Origin: Bradyrhizobium sp. AT1
Lineage (GTDB): Bacteria > Pseudomonadota > Alphaproteobacteria > Rhizobiales > Xanthobacteraceae
Direction of reading: 5' to 3'
DNA: 64,000 nt
NCBI RefSeq assembly: GCF_001590795.1
Contig: NZ_JXDL01000001.1
Location: forward strand, 750,774-814,773
The notes beneath the pieces are model-generated. The model had not been told where the DNA came from, did no database searches, and worked only from the letters and a program-made list of their open reading frames with translations. Positions 33,152 to 40,450 of the stretch are shown piece by piece. The position numbers were made by a program, and so were the translations under genes. Within the stretch, counting starts at the first letter, position 1; the number at the start of each line of letters is the position of its first letter.

Positions 33152-35307
33152 CAGCGCCTCCCGGCGAGCCAGGTGGCGACGAACTGCGCGACCGCGCAGA
33201 CGCCGAGCCAACCCAGGAACGCCAGCACGAGCAGCAACATGCTGCTCCAGGATGCATTGCGCGCCAGATCCGCGATCTGGGCCCCCAGCACGGCCATGGC
33301 AAGAATACCGGGCGTCATGCCGAGCGCGGTCCCGATGAGGAAGTCGCGTAGCGGCAACGTGCTCGCGCCGGCCACGACATTCACCAGCGAGAACGGTGCG
33401 ACTGGTACCATCCGGATCACGACCACCGCCAGTATGCCCTTGCCGACGACGCGGTCCTGGATTCGTGCGGCACGCCGTCCGAGGAGTCGCTGAAGCCGCT
33501 GTCGTCCGAGTGCCCGCCCGATCACGAAAAGGACGAAGGCGCTGAGCAAGGCGCCGGCGGTCGCGGTGACGAACCCCAGCCACGGCCCGAGCGCGGCCGC
33601 CGTTGCGGCGATCAGCACCAGCACCGGAAACACCACCAGCCCGCCGAGCACAAAAGCCACGATCGCCAGTGGCGGTCCCCAGCCGGAGTGCGAATAGGTC
33701 GACAGCAAGGTCGAAAGGCGCCCCGTGTCGGCAAGGCCGCTGAGGGATGTGTACGACCACGCCATCGCCAGGCCCAGGAGCGCCACCGCGATCGATACGA
33801 TCCCGATGACGGGCTTCGTGTTCCACATGCGCGAAGCCGCGCGCTCGAAGTACAAGGGATGCTCGGGATCCGCCACCGGCTGGACCATGGTCGCGAGCGT
33901 GCTGGTGATGACCGAGGCCTCCACGCCCCGCAGCGTCTTCGCGCCGCCGGCTTTCGACACTTCGTCGAGCAGAGCAAAGAGATGATCGTCGTTCTGCGCG
34001 ACGCGTCGTTCGTCGAGGCCGCAGAAATGCGCGATCAGGCGCCGGCGAACCGACGTGATGAACGTCCGATGCTCGTCGGATGCGGCTTCGAAGATCAGGT
34101 CGCATTCGCTGTCGGCGCCCATCGACCGGTTGTTCAGATTGGCCGAACCGATCCGCAGGATCCTGTTATCGACGATCATGAGCTTGCTGTGCACCATCAC
34201 GGCCGCTTCCTGATCCCCGTCGCATGAGACCGGATGGACGAAACGGATCCGCTCGGCCACGCCCGCCTCGCTGAAGCACGCGATGAAAGCCCCGCGGCCG
34301 TTCTGCATGGCCTGGGATTCCAGCCACGAGGAATGCAGTTTGGGAGCGACGACCAGAACCCGAAGCGACGGCACGCGTTGCATCTGCTCCGCCAGCACTT
34401 CCGCGATCCCGGTGGCGCTGGTGAACTGGTTCTCGATGTAGATGAAGCTGGTCGCGGACCTGATCGCCGCAATCAGCGAGCGTTCGACCTCCCGGATGGT
34501 CGATCCTGCGGGGCAGACCACCTCGGTCCGGGCGATGCCCACGGGCATCTCCTCGGCCTCGACCGCCACGTTCGACGGCCAGCGCGTGCCCTGCGGCGCG
34601 GGCCGATCAAGCGTCTGTTGGCCTGCCGCGCGCCAGCGGGCCTCCGCGAGCTCGAACACCGAGGCGGCCGCGTCCCCGTCGACCAGGCATTGCACGTCAT
34701 GAAACGGGGGATATGGCTTGCCTTGGGGATCGCAGCGCGCGGCGAGCTTGGCGCAATGCTCGCTCGTGTCCCAGCGCCGGATCGTCAGATCGAGCCCGCC
34801 GACGAATGCCAGCGAACCGTCGATGCAGACGATCTTCTGGTGCTGCGCCGAACCGAACGGAAGCGTGGAATCCAGCACGAACTGGACCCGGCCCTCGGTA
34901 TCTTCGGTGAATTTCGCCGCGGAATTCCATTCACGTTCGGAGGCGTAGAACGAAACAAAATCCCAGACCAGAATGTTGATCCGCAAGGCGGGCCGGCGCT
35001 GAACCAGGGCGCGCAGAAACGGGCCGAACTGGTCCGGCAGCCCGTCATCGGCCTTCCCGGATGCGCCCACCAGCCTGGTCTCGCTATGGATATCCCACCC
35101 GACGATGTAGACGAGCTTCTGCGCATCGAGCAGCGCCGTGCGCAGGGCCGCGAAATAAGCGGCGGCATCGTTGAGAACCGCCACGCGCCGCGCCTTGCAG
35201 CGCCGCCAGACGGTGTCGCCGGGGATCAGGGTCGATGAACTCTTGAGCAGGGGGACCTCGCAAATCGCGTTCGCGGCTAAACGCGCTGAGCGCTCAACGG
35301 GTTCCAC
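33151..35307 (-). CDS. Phospholipase D-like protein with C-terminal VTT (DedA-like) membrane domain
   Basis: About 490 residues form a double phospholipase D unit with HKD motifs HQKIVCIDG and HSKLMIVDN, each followed by GG/GS strand motifs (FVGGLD and RIGSANLNNRS). After a linker come hydrophobic segments of the VTT/SNARE-associated family, including LGPWLGFVTATAGALLSAF and RMVPVAPFSLVNVVAG, which in DedA relatives translocate phospholipids. The fusion suggests a lipid hydrolysed or transferred by PLD near a lipid-moving membrane unit. The start is uncertain: the frame is open to a TTG at 35397, but that leader is Arg-rich; GTG at 35307 is a compromise. The EEP gene follows directly. Confidence 0.85.
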   Translation of the reverse strand: MEPVERSARLAANAICEVPLLKSSSTLIPGDTVWRRCKARRVAVLNDAAAYFAALRTALLDAQKLVYIVGWDIHSETRLVGASGKADDGLPDQFGPFLRALVQRRPALRINILVWDFVSFYASEREWNSAAKFTEDTEGRVQFVLDSTLPFGSAQHQKIVCIDGSLAFVGGLDLTIRRWDTSEHCAKLAARCDPQGKPYPPFHDVQCLVDGDAAASVFELAEARWRAAGQQTLDRPAPQGTRWPSNVAVEAEEMPVGIARTEVVCPAGSTIREVERSLIAAIRSATSFIYIENQFTSATGIAEVLAEQMQRVPSLRVLVVAPKLHSSWLESQAMQNGRGAFIACFSEAGVAERIRFVHPVSCDGDQEAAVMVHSKLMIVDNRILRIGSANLNNRSMGADSECDLIFEAASDEHRTFITSVRRRLIAHFCGLDERRVAQNDDHLFALLDEVSKAGGAKTLRGVEASVITSTLATMVQPVADPEHPLYFERAASRMWNTKPVIGIVSIAVALLGLAMAWSYTSLSGLADTGRLSTLLSTYSHSGWGPPLAIVAFVLGGLVVFPVLVLIAATAAALGPWLGFVTATAGALLSAFVLFVIGRALGRQRLQRLLGRRAARIQDRVVGKGILAVVVIRMVPVAPFSLVNVVAGASTLPLRDFLIGTALGMTPGILAMAVLGAQIADLARNASWSSMLLLVLAFLGWLGVCAVAQFVATWLAGRR

Positions 35308-35418
35308 ACTGAAGAGGCGCGCGCTGGTCGACGCGACGCCAAGCGCTCCCCTTTTGCACCGGCGTCGATGCGGCTTTGCGCGGCGCGGCAATCGCAATTG
35401 CGTGAGACCGCAACGTCA

Positions 35419-35432
35419 TTGAGACATGTCAA
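35419..35432. promoter_or_regulatory. Perfect FNR/FixK-type box (TTGA-N6-TCAA)
   Basis: The 14-mer TTGAGACATGTCAA matches the palindromic binding site of FixK2/FNR regulators used in rhizobia under low oxygen. Its centre is about 62 bases before the ATG of the coiled-coil gene at 35488, so if the site acts at -41 the transcript would start near 35466, leaving a short leader with the GGAG site. The sequence is also upstream of the leftward PLD gene. By chance about one such perfect palindrome is expected per 65 kb, so support is moderate. Confidence 0.5.
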
Positions 35433-35487
35433 TACCAGCAAGCCCAAGCTCTGGGATCGTCACTCCGGCAAGCAGATGGAGACCACC

Positions 35488-36096
35488 ATGTCACAGCAGA
35501 GCAGCGTGCACTTCTACCTCAATTGGGCCAAGGAGCGGATCGACGAGATGGATGCCGCCCTCGCCTCCTTCGAGGTCAAGGCCGGCCAGGCCAAGGCCGA
35601 GTCCAAGGTCAAGACGGATCAGCTGCTGCAGGATCTGACCAAGCGCCGTGATGAATTCAAGGCGATGCTCAAGACCCAGGCCGAAGCAGGTGAAGCCGCC
35701 TGGGCGAGCGCCAAGACCGACCTCGACAAGCAATGGGCCGGCTTCGAAGCGCAGGTGAAAACCTACTTCGAGGGCGCCGGCAAACAATTCGAGCAGCAGC
35801 AGGCGACGTTCAAGGACGTCGCCGCGGCTCAAGCCAAGGCCTGGCGCGAAGCCGCGGACAAATTCCGCGAGGCCGCCGGCAAGGTCGCCGTAGCCCACAC
35901 CGGCGATGTCGATGCCGCGCTCAAGCAGATGAAATCCGACGCGTCCGAGGCAGAGGCGCGCCTGCAGAAGCTGAAGCAGGCCGGGAGTGAATCGTGGACG
36001 GTGCTGAGTGCGGCGCTCGCCGAGTCCCGCAAGGCGTTCGATGAGGCGAACAAGGCGGCGTGGGAGGCGTTGAAGGGCGGCAATGTGAAGAGCTGA
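35488..36096 (+). CDS. Coiled-coil protein, phasin-like, 202 aa
   Basis: The protein is almost entirely helical with heptad-like Ala/Lys/Glu repeats: AKERIDEMDAALASFEVKAG, LLQDLTKRRDEFKAMLKTQA, QQQATFKDVAAAQAKAWREA. There is no signal peptide or membrane span. It resembles phasins and apolipoprotein-like coiled coils that coat granules or membranes, but no specific family motif is visible. The start at 35488 is decided by GGAG six bases ahead; an in-frame ATG four codons earlier lacks a site. A perfect FixK-type box lies 55 bases upstream, so it may respond to low oxygen, a state in which rhizobia make polyhydroxybutyrate granules. Confidence 0.75.
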   Translation: MSQQSSVHFYLNWAKERIDEMDAALASFEVKAGQAKAESKVKTDQLLQDLTKRRDEFKAMLKTQAEAGEAAWASAKTDLDKQWAGFEAQVKTYFEGAGKQFEQQQATFKDVAAAQAKAWREAADKFREAAGKVAVAHTGDVDAALKQMKSDASEAEARLQKLKQAGSESWTVLSAALAESRKAFDEANKAAWEALKGGNVKS

Positions 36097-36205
36097 GGTT
36101 GTGGTTCGTCGAACCTGCCCACTCAAAAGAGGATTGTAGGAGTGCGCTTGGCACGGCTGAGGCTCATACGCCCCTTTCCTGCCGTCACACGCGGCGGTGG
36201 CTCAA

Positions 36206-36943
36206 TCAGGGCTGACGCCAACCTGACCGCGATCCGCCAACCCCGGGATTGATGGCCAGCGACGCTCCAGCAGCGCCGCCGGCTTCATAGGCCGTCATCG
36301 ACACCATCCGGCCCGTGCTGCGCTGGCTCCGAAGCTTGAGGTCGAGCTTGTCGAATTCTGTGTCGACCACCGAGGTCTTGAGGACGACCAGCCCGCGGCC
36401 AGTGCTCTCGTTGACCTGATCGCGACCGGCCTTGATCGCCACTAGCTTGTCTGCGATCGACGTCACCATTCCGAGCGCGAAGGAGGCATTGGCCAGATGC
36501 CGCTCCTGGTGCCGAAACCTGCTGTAGTCGACCGAGGTCTTGAAGCGCCCAAGCTCGGCGCGCACGGCGCCGTCGATCAATTCGGCCAGATAATGCGCGA
36601 CCTCGACATCCGCGCCGAGACCAAAGAACACATAGCTGTTCTCGCCGGCCACATTCTTCTCGCGCCAGACCCGGCAATCACAGAAATGGGCGATCGCGCC
36701 GATGCAGTCGTCCAGCGGAATTCGCTTCTTGCGATGGGTCTCGAAGACCCTCCGTTCGCACGGCGAGGCGCGCAGCTCGACGTCCGAGAGCGACAGATCG
36801 TGCCGATCCAGAAGCTCGGCGACCTTGGCGGCGGCCGACAGCGCCTCGTCCTCGGTGCAGCCATTGGCGATCGTCTTGGCGCGCAACGCCTGAATGCGGA
36901 GCTTCAGCTTATCGAGCGCGGCCGGAGTGGAGGTTTGGTTCAC
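36206..36943 (-). CDS. DUF2786 domain protein, 245 aa
   Basis: The N-terminal 40 residues (LDKLKLRIQALRAKTIANGCTEDEALSAAAK split by its conserved Gly-Cys-x-x-x-Glu) are the DUF2786 helix-turn motif, where Lys/Arg residues and GCTEDEA are typical. The rest is a helical domain with VFFGLGADVEVAHYLAELI, as in the DUF7168-type partner region. It is cytoplasmic. The start is GTG at 36943 after an AGGT site. Relatives occur in phage and mobile regions of many bacteria, and the gene lies next to the low-GC stretch leading to the tRNA-Ser island. Function is unknown. Confidence 0.8.
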   Translation of the reverse strand: MNQTSTPAALDKLKLRIQALRAKTIANGCTEDEALSAAAKVAELLDRHDLSLSDVELRASPCERRVFETHRKKRIPLDDCIGAIAHFCDCRVWREKNVAGENSYVFFGLGADVEVAHYLAELIDGAVRAELGRFKTSVDYSRFRHQERHLANASFALGMVTSIADKLVAIKAGRDQVNESTGRGLVVLKTSVVDTEFDKLDLKLRSQRSTGRMVSMTAYEAGGAAGASLAINPGVGGSRSGWRQP

Positions 36944-37081
36944 GGATTACCTGTCTGGGAGGCATGGCCAATGGATCGCGGTCGGATAGACTGGCAGAAG
37001 GGCACCACCTCTCCTCCTTGCCTTCACGATCGGGCATCGGACGGCGGTTGGTAGAAGGCTGTCATCATAGAAGGACATGGA

Positions 37082-37246
37082 ATGTCGAATAGACGGTGGA
37101 TGATCATCCTGCTTGTTACCGTGCTCGCTGTTGGCTCGATCGTGGCGGGCGCTCGGTACTATCTAAGCAGGTGCCATGGCATGGACGCGTGCGCAGCCGC
37201 CGAAGCCGAAAGCCATGAGCGCGATAAGCCAGCCGAGCCGCAATAG
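37082..37246 (+). CDS. Small membrane-anchored protein, 54 aa
   Basis: One hydrophobic helix (WMIILLVTVLAVGSIVAGA) follows a short basic start (MSNRR), then a hydrophilic C-terminal part with two cysteines (SRCHGMDACAAAE) and a charged tail. This topology fits a signal-anchored protein with a periplasmic Cys pair. AAGGA precedes the ATG by about seven bases. The stop is followed by seven T residues. It lies in a less GC-rich region. No family was recognised. Confidence 0.55.
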   Translation: MSNRRWMIILLVTVLAVGSIVAGARYYLSRCHGMDACAAAEAESHERDKPAEPQ

Positions 37247-37342
37247 TTTTTTTGGGTGCAAGGACACGATCGTTTTTCGGTCGAAGAATCAGATCGACGC
37301 ATCTTGCGCTAGGCCCATCAACCTGATGCGGCGCGCGCCTAT

Positions 37343-37591
37343 CTATCGAGCCGACTGGCGCGGGCAAATCTCAACGTTTCCGCCCGTGGGCACTGCACCA
37401 CCAGCGATGCCGGTTCGATATTCCAGCCGGCATCCACTTTTTACCGGACGACATCCTCGCGCGTCGCAAAGCACCTGTGCCGTCGCGGTCACTGCATGTC
37501 GTGCCGAAGTCGGCGCAGCAAATGTTGTGGTCATGCCGCCTAAGACTGCGAGTAATATCAACGCGATCGTAGCCAAAAAACGGTTGATCAT
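37343..37591 (-). CDS. Small secreted Cys-containing protein, 82 aa
   Basis: The start at 37591 has an AAGGG site seven bases ahead and gives a standard signal peptide (MINRFLATIALILLAVLGGM) ending near TFAAP. The mature part has four cysteines (LCDARGCRPVKSGCRLEY and EICPRQ), enough for two disulfides, which points to a small, stable periplasmic or secreted protein. The longer frame upstream of 37591 would add an acidic leader without a site. No family was recognised. Confidence 0.65.
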   Translation of the reverse strand: MINRFLATIALILLAVLGGMTTTFAAPTSARHAVTATAQVLCDARGCRPVKSGCRLEYRTGIAGGAVPTGGNVEICPRQSAR

Positions 37592-37712
37592 CGCATCATC
37601 CCTTGCGCACTTACTGTCCTCATCAGATGCCATTTAAGATTGCAAGGGAACCAGGGTCAAGACGTGAACGCTACTGCCCGCATAAAGCCCGTGAGGTTTC
37701 AGCGCCATCCGT

Positions 37713-37726
37713 TGGCGGAAGGGGTG
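37713..37726. repeat. Left 14-bp direct repeat of the tRNA-Ser 3' end (att-like)
   Basis: TGGCGGAAGGGGTG is identical to 39505-39518, the last 14 bases of tRNA-Ser(UGA) including the encoded CCA on the other strand. The next nine bases are also similar (six of nine, ending TCGAA in both). Tyrosine integrases insert elements at tRNA 3' ends and leave exactly this type of duplication, so 37713 would be the distal end of an inserted element of about 1.8 kb. Confidence 0.65.
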
Positions 37727-37856
37727 TCAATCGAAGGGTATTGAATTTTCAAAGCTATTTCAATTTTCTACGGTTCAACCCACGCCCTACCCCACGTCTG
37801 ACTTGGATATCGCTTGGTCAATCCCCATTTCAATCTGGTGCGTGGGAGAGAGCGAG

Positions 37857-38066
37857 ATGGCAACAATAGATCTGACCGAAGAAGACATTCGAGTTTTGCA
37901 ACATATCGCTGAGCGTGGCGAAGCTGGAATCACGACCGATCGGGCGGTGCCTCGCTATCGCGTCTTGGCCAAGGCTGGTCTTTTGGAGCACCAAGCGGTC
38001 AGCTTGGACGCCGAGTGGTTCGGGTTGTCAGACCGGGGCCGCGGAGCGTTGGGAGACGTTGCATGA
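37857..38066 (+). CDS. Hypothetical protein, 69 aa (island gene)
   Basis: The protein (MATIDLTEEDIRVLQHIAER, then RYRVLAKAGLLEHQAVSLDAEWFGLSDRGRGAL) looks like a small winged-helix unit: LQHIAERGEAG helix, a turn, VLAKAGLLEH recognition helix and a wing ending LSDRG. Proteins of this size may be DNA-binding regulators. A GGGAGAGAG site precedes the ATG. It overlaps the next gene by four bases. It lies inside the putative tRNA-Ser island and its base composition is lower in GC than the chromosome around it. Regulation of the island is a possible role, but this is inference. Confidence 0.6.
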   Translation: MATIDLTEEDIRVLQHIAERGEAGITTDRAVPRYRVLAKAGLLEHQAVSLDAEWFGLSDRGRGALGDVA

Positions 38067-38257
38067 CCGGTTTGAAAATTGAGTGGCAACCGATCGCCAC
38101 GGCGCCACGAGATTTAACTATGGTGCGGCTGCGGCTGGAAAAAGGCGTCGGAAACAATCGTGAACCGATCGAAACAACCGGTCAGCACGTAAGCGGGGCA
38201 TGGGCTGAGGTTCCCAATCGTGGTTTGATGCATCCGACCCATTGGGCGCCACTCTAA
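38063..38257 (+). CDS. Small WQPI-x-TAP motif protein, 64 aa (island gene)
   Basis: The start ATG overlaps the previous stop by four bases, a sign of coupled translation. The protein begins MTGLKIEWQPIATAPRD and ends PTHWAPL. The WQPI-TAP-R/KD opening and the GAWAEVP and PTHWAPL blocks match the short DUF551-like proteins widespread in phages and integrative elements (WqPIeTAPkdg ... WmplP). Function is unknown. Its presence supports a phage-derived or mobile origin of this segment. Confidence 0.7.
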   Translation: MTGLKIEWQPIATAPRDLTMVRLRLEKGVGNNREPIETTGQHVSGAWAEVPNRGLMHPTHWAPL

Positions 38258-38309
38258 CGGATCTCTTCGGACTCGTTCACTTCCTCGATCGTTCAAGATC
38301 AACCTCGTC

Positions 38310-39077
38310 ATGGACTTCCCGCAATCGACATTGGAAGAAATCGCCGACAGCGAGCTGCAAATGGTGCTCGCCGCTGAAAAACGATTTGGGCAGCACTATG
38401 TCAATGCGCGGGCGGCGTCGGTGTTCTTGTCCCGCTGCGTGATCGGCATCGATCACGACCGAATGATCTTCGCGCGTTATTTCGCGTTGATGAAAAAGTA
38501 TCACATGCTTGCGTTGTTGTCCGTGGTCCGGCGGCACAAGGTGCAAGCAATGATGGACCTTCGGCAGGTGCTTGAGGCGGGGGCCGCAGCAGCGTTTGCA
38601 ATTGCAAATCCTGAAAACGAGCACTTCTTTGAAGTCGACGAAGACAACATCATCACTAGCGACCCGAAACTTACTGTGAGACGTTATCGATGGCTGGAGC
38701 AAAACTGCAAAGCGGTTTCAGATAACATCAAGGCAAAGAAAGGTTTGATCAACAATCAGCAAGCCCACGCTAACGTCGTAAGCACGGACAGCGTTTTTGG
38801 GATTGCCCAGGACGGTGAGATGGTCGATGCGCCGTTCTTCGACGCAGAAGACCCACACTTCGTGAAGATTGACCTTTGGCTGTCAGCATCCGTCGCACTG
38901 GATGTGATGGATTTGTTCTACGGAGTGAACCAGGGACGCGACGTCATCACGTTCATGGACCACTTCCCCGAGTTCTTTACGCGATTACAGAGCGATACCG
39001 AGGCGCTGCGGCAGGAAATTATGGCGACAGACCGGGCTCAAGCTGCGCTCGTTAAGGGCATCCGGACAAAGCTTTAG
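38310..39077 (+). CDS. Hypothetical protein, 255 aa (island gene)
   Basis: This is the largest gene of the putative island. It is cytoplasmic and helical, with no signal peptide. Notable blocks are YFALMKKYHMLALLSVVRRHKVQAM, MDLRQVLEAGAAAAFAIANP, VRRYRWLEQNCKAV and the acidic FFDAEDPHFVKIDLWLSASVALDVMD. The pattern of an Arg/Lys helix followed by AGAAAAFAI resembles the DUF5677 type of helical domain, but I am not sure. Codon use is visibly richer in A/T than the flanks. The start follows a weak site. It could be a defence or regulatory cargo gene; nothing in the sequence proves this. Confidence 0.65.
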   Translation: MDFPQSTLEEIADSELQMVLAAEKRFGQHYVNARAASVFLSRCVIGIDHDRMIFARYFALMKKYHMLALLSVVRRHKVQAMMDLRQVLEAGAAAAFAIANPENEHFFEVDEDNIITSDPKLTVRRYRWLEQNCKAVSDNIKAKKGLINNQQAHANVVSTDSVFGIAQDGEMVDAPFFDAEDPHFVKIDLWLSASVALDVMDLFYGVNQGRDVITFMDHFPEFFTRLQSDTEALRQEIMATDRAQAALVKGIRTKL

Positions 39078-39078
39078 G

Positions 39079-39414
39079 CTAAGACCAAAGCCGACGGGTG
39101 ATGTTCAAGAGGCCAGCGAGCGGCACACCGATCAAGACGCCGCCGACGCCATAGGCGATCCCGAGCAGCGCCGCCGTCCAGGGCCCTAAACTGGTGGCCA
39201 CCCCATACACGGCGCCGATCGCGCCGAGCATCCCGGCAATTACGAAAATGTTGCGGTCGTTACGCGCCTCGACGTTGGGGATAGGTGTCCGCTTACGACC
39301 AAGCGTTGGCGGGCCAGCCAAGTGCTTCGAACCACAACCGGGACACGCAGTAGCGTTGACCGACACCGCGTGTCCGCAGTCGAAGCAATTGATAAGTTTG
39401 AGAACCTGGCCCAT
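39079..39414 (-). CDS. Zinc-ribbon membrane protein, 111 aa (island gene)
   Basis: The protein begins MGQVLKLINCFDCGHAV and then ACPGCGSKHL: two CxxC pairs of a zinc ribbon, followed by a basic linker (LGRKRTPIPNVEARND) and two membrane helices (IFVIAGMLGAIGAVYGVATS and ALLGIAYGVGGVLIGVPLAG). Zinc-ribbon plus membrane-helix proteins of this size are common but have diverse or unknown roles. The longer reading frame upstream runs through the tRNA-Ser gene and is not real; the only sensible start is 39414. It converges on the 255-aa gene with one base between stops, between the island's two repeats. Confidence 0.7.
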   Translation of the reverse strand: MGQVLKLINCFDCGHAVSVNATACPGCGSKHLAGPPTLGRKRTPIPNVEARNDRNIFVIAGMLGAIGAVYGVATSLGPWTAALLGIAYGVGGVLIGVPLAGLLNITRRLWS

Positions 39415-39504
39415 ATGCTCGATGTTAGGGCACAAAAGATCCAGTGTCGACGGGGGCCGAATTTCAACGCCGAGCTTCCTTGGGCACCGCCTCAGCGTCG
39501 CAGG

Positions 39505-39518
39505 TGGCGGAAGGGGTG
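39505..39518. repeat. Right 14-bp direct repeat inside tRNA-Ser 3' end (att-like)
   Basis: This copy of TGGCGGAAGGGGTG forms the 3' end of the intact tRNA-Ser gene. With the copy at 37713 it brackets the segment carrying the 69-, 64-, 255- and 111-residue genes. The tRNA itself is complete, as expected when an integrating element restores the gene. Confidence 0.65.
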
Positions 39519-39594
39519 GGATTCGAACCCACGGTACCCTTGCGGGCACGCCGGTTTTCAAGACCGGTGCCTTAAACCACTCGGCCACCCTTCC
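39505..39594 (-). tRNA. tRNA-Ser(UGA)
   Basis: Read on the minus strand, the sequence folds as a 90-base tRNA with an acceptor stem GGAAGGG/CCCTTCC, D-arm GCCGAGTGG, anticodon loop CTTGAAA (anticodon TGA), the long variable arm of serine tRNAs, T-loop GGTTCGAATCC, and an encoded CCA at 39507-39505. It decodes UCA and, by wobble, other serine codons. Its 3' end is duplicated at 37713-37726, which marks it as an insertion site. The reading frame that crosses it gives the usual nonsense translation of a tRNA. Confidence 0.95.
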
Positions 39595-39796
39595 AAGCCC
39601 GGAACGCCTGTCGCTTAACGCAGTCGACCGCACAAGGCAACGCGAAGTTGGGCCCTCGCCTCGATCCCATCCGCCCGCCGGTCTGTCAGGCGAGCGTCAG
39701 CCTGTTCCTCTAGCTTGGCGGCAGTCTCGGTGCTGTCTCGCGCCGACGTCTCGGCAATCCGAACGCTGGCGACATCTCCCAGGGCGTCGCCGGTTG

Positions 39797-39839
39797 CGAG
39801 GCCCGGGCAGGATTGGTCTCCATGGCCGGGCCTCGTTTT
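39797..39839 (+). terminator. Orphan rightward rho-independent terminator
   Basis: CGAGGCCCGG at 39797-39806 pairs perfectly with CCGGGCCTCG at 39826-39835, followed by TTTTC. The orientation fits the end of a rightward transcript, yet no rightward gene precedes it within 700 bases, so it may end a small RNA starting after the tRNA-Ser gene. The 19-base loop is larger than usual. Confidence 0.5.
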
Positions 39840-39852
39840 CGGCACGCAAAAG

Positions 39853-39880
39853 AAAACGGCGCCCCGCGAGGAGCGCCGTT
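39853..39880 (-). terminator. Rho-independent terminator of the secreted-protein gene
   Basis: The 8-bp stem AACGGCGC (39855-39862) with GCGCCGTT (39873-39880) is followed on the minus strand by TTCTTTTG. It lies 27 bases after the stop of the leftward gene at 39907, so it ends that transcript. Confidence 0.75.
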
Positions 39881-39906
39881 CGAAACCGATCTCTGTTACG
39901 TCGTCC

Positions 39907-40281
39907 TCAGTACCCGCAGCTCGCACAGCCCATCTGCACCGGTGCGTAATAGGAATACCCCGGCGAGACCATCTCGACGCGCTGGCGCGTGGCGTATTGC
40001 GGCGGGATTTGCTGATACTGCACGCTGGGCGGCGCGACCATCACGGTCTGCGGCACCATCACGGTGCGATACTGCGCCGGCGTGCGATGCGCGACCACGG
40101 AGCCGGGCGACACCATCACGGTCTCATCGACGGTGCGGTATTGCGGGGCGACGTATTGCTGCTGGTAGCAGGTCTGGCATGGCGGCGGTGCGTAGCAATT
40201 GTAGCAGCCGGCGGAGGCAGCCCCCGTCATGGAGATCGCGGCGACGGCGGTGGAGAAAACAACAGCAAGAGTACGCGACAT
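39907..40281 (-). CDS. Small secreted Tyr/Gln/Val-rich protein, 124 aa
   Basis: The signal peptide (MSRTLAVVFSTAVAAISMTG then AASA) points to the periplasm or cell surface. The mature protein has an N-terminal Cys cluster (GCYNCYAPPPCQTCY), then imperfect repeats of YRTVxxxxVMVxPxSV (YRTVDETVMVSPGSV and YRTVMVPQTVMVAPPSV), and ends MGCASCGY. The repeat period and the two Cys clusters suggest a structural, disulfide-linked protein, perhaps of the envelope. The start at 40281 is picked for the signal peptide; upstream in-frame sequence is not plausible. A terminator follows. Function is unknown. Confidence 0.75.
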   Translation of the reverse strand: MSRTLAVVFSTAVAAISMTGAASAGCYNCYAPPPCQTCYQQQYVAPQYRTVDETVMVSPGSVVAHRTPAQYRTVMVPQTVMVAPPSVQYQQIPPQYATRQRVEMVSPGYSYYAPVQMGCASCGY

Positions 40282-40450
40282 GATGTGGTGCCCCGATTGC
40301 CCGAAATGGATTTGCGAAGGTGGCCGCATTATACGCCGCAAAATCCAGCGCCGCTGAAGTTCATCGGGGCATCCTTAATGCGAACGGCCGGCTTGCGCCG
40401 GCCGTTCAGGACTTGTTGACCATCGATGCTGGCGCGACGACCCGATGAGA

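Larger units (their letters stand above)
39595..39906. other. Intergenic region with two terminator-like hairpins
   Basis: This gap holds the promoter of the tRNA-Ser gene at its left end and two hairpins described separately (39797-39839 and 39853-39880). No coding frame is convincing. Confidence 0.5.

Noticed and set aside
39415..39633. N-terminal extension of the zinc-ribbon protein frame through the tRNA gene
   Set aside because: The translation VAEWFKAPVLKTGVPARVPWV is the typical false product of a tRNA-Ser read on its sense strand; the real gene begins at 39414.
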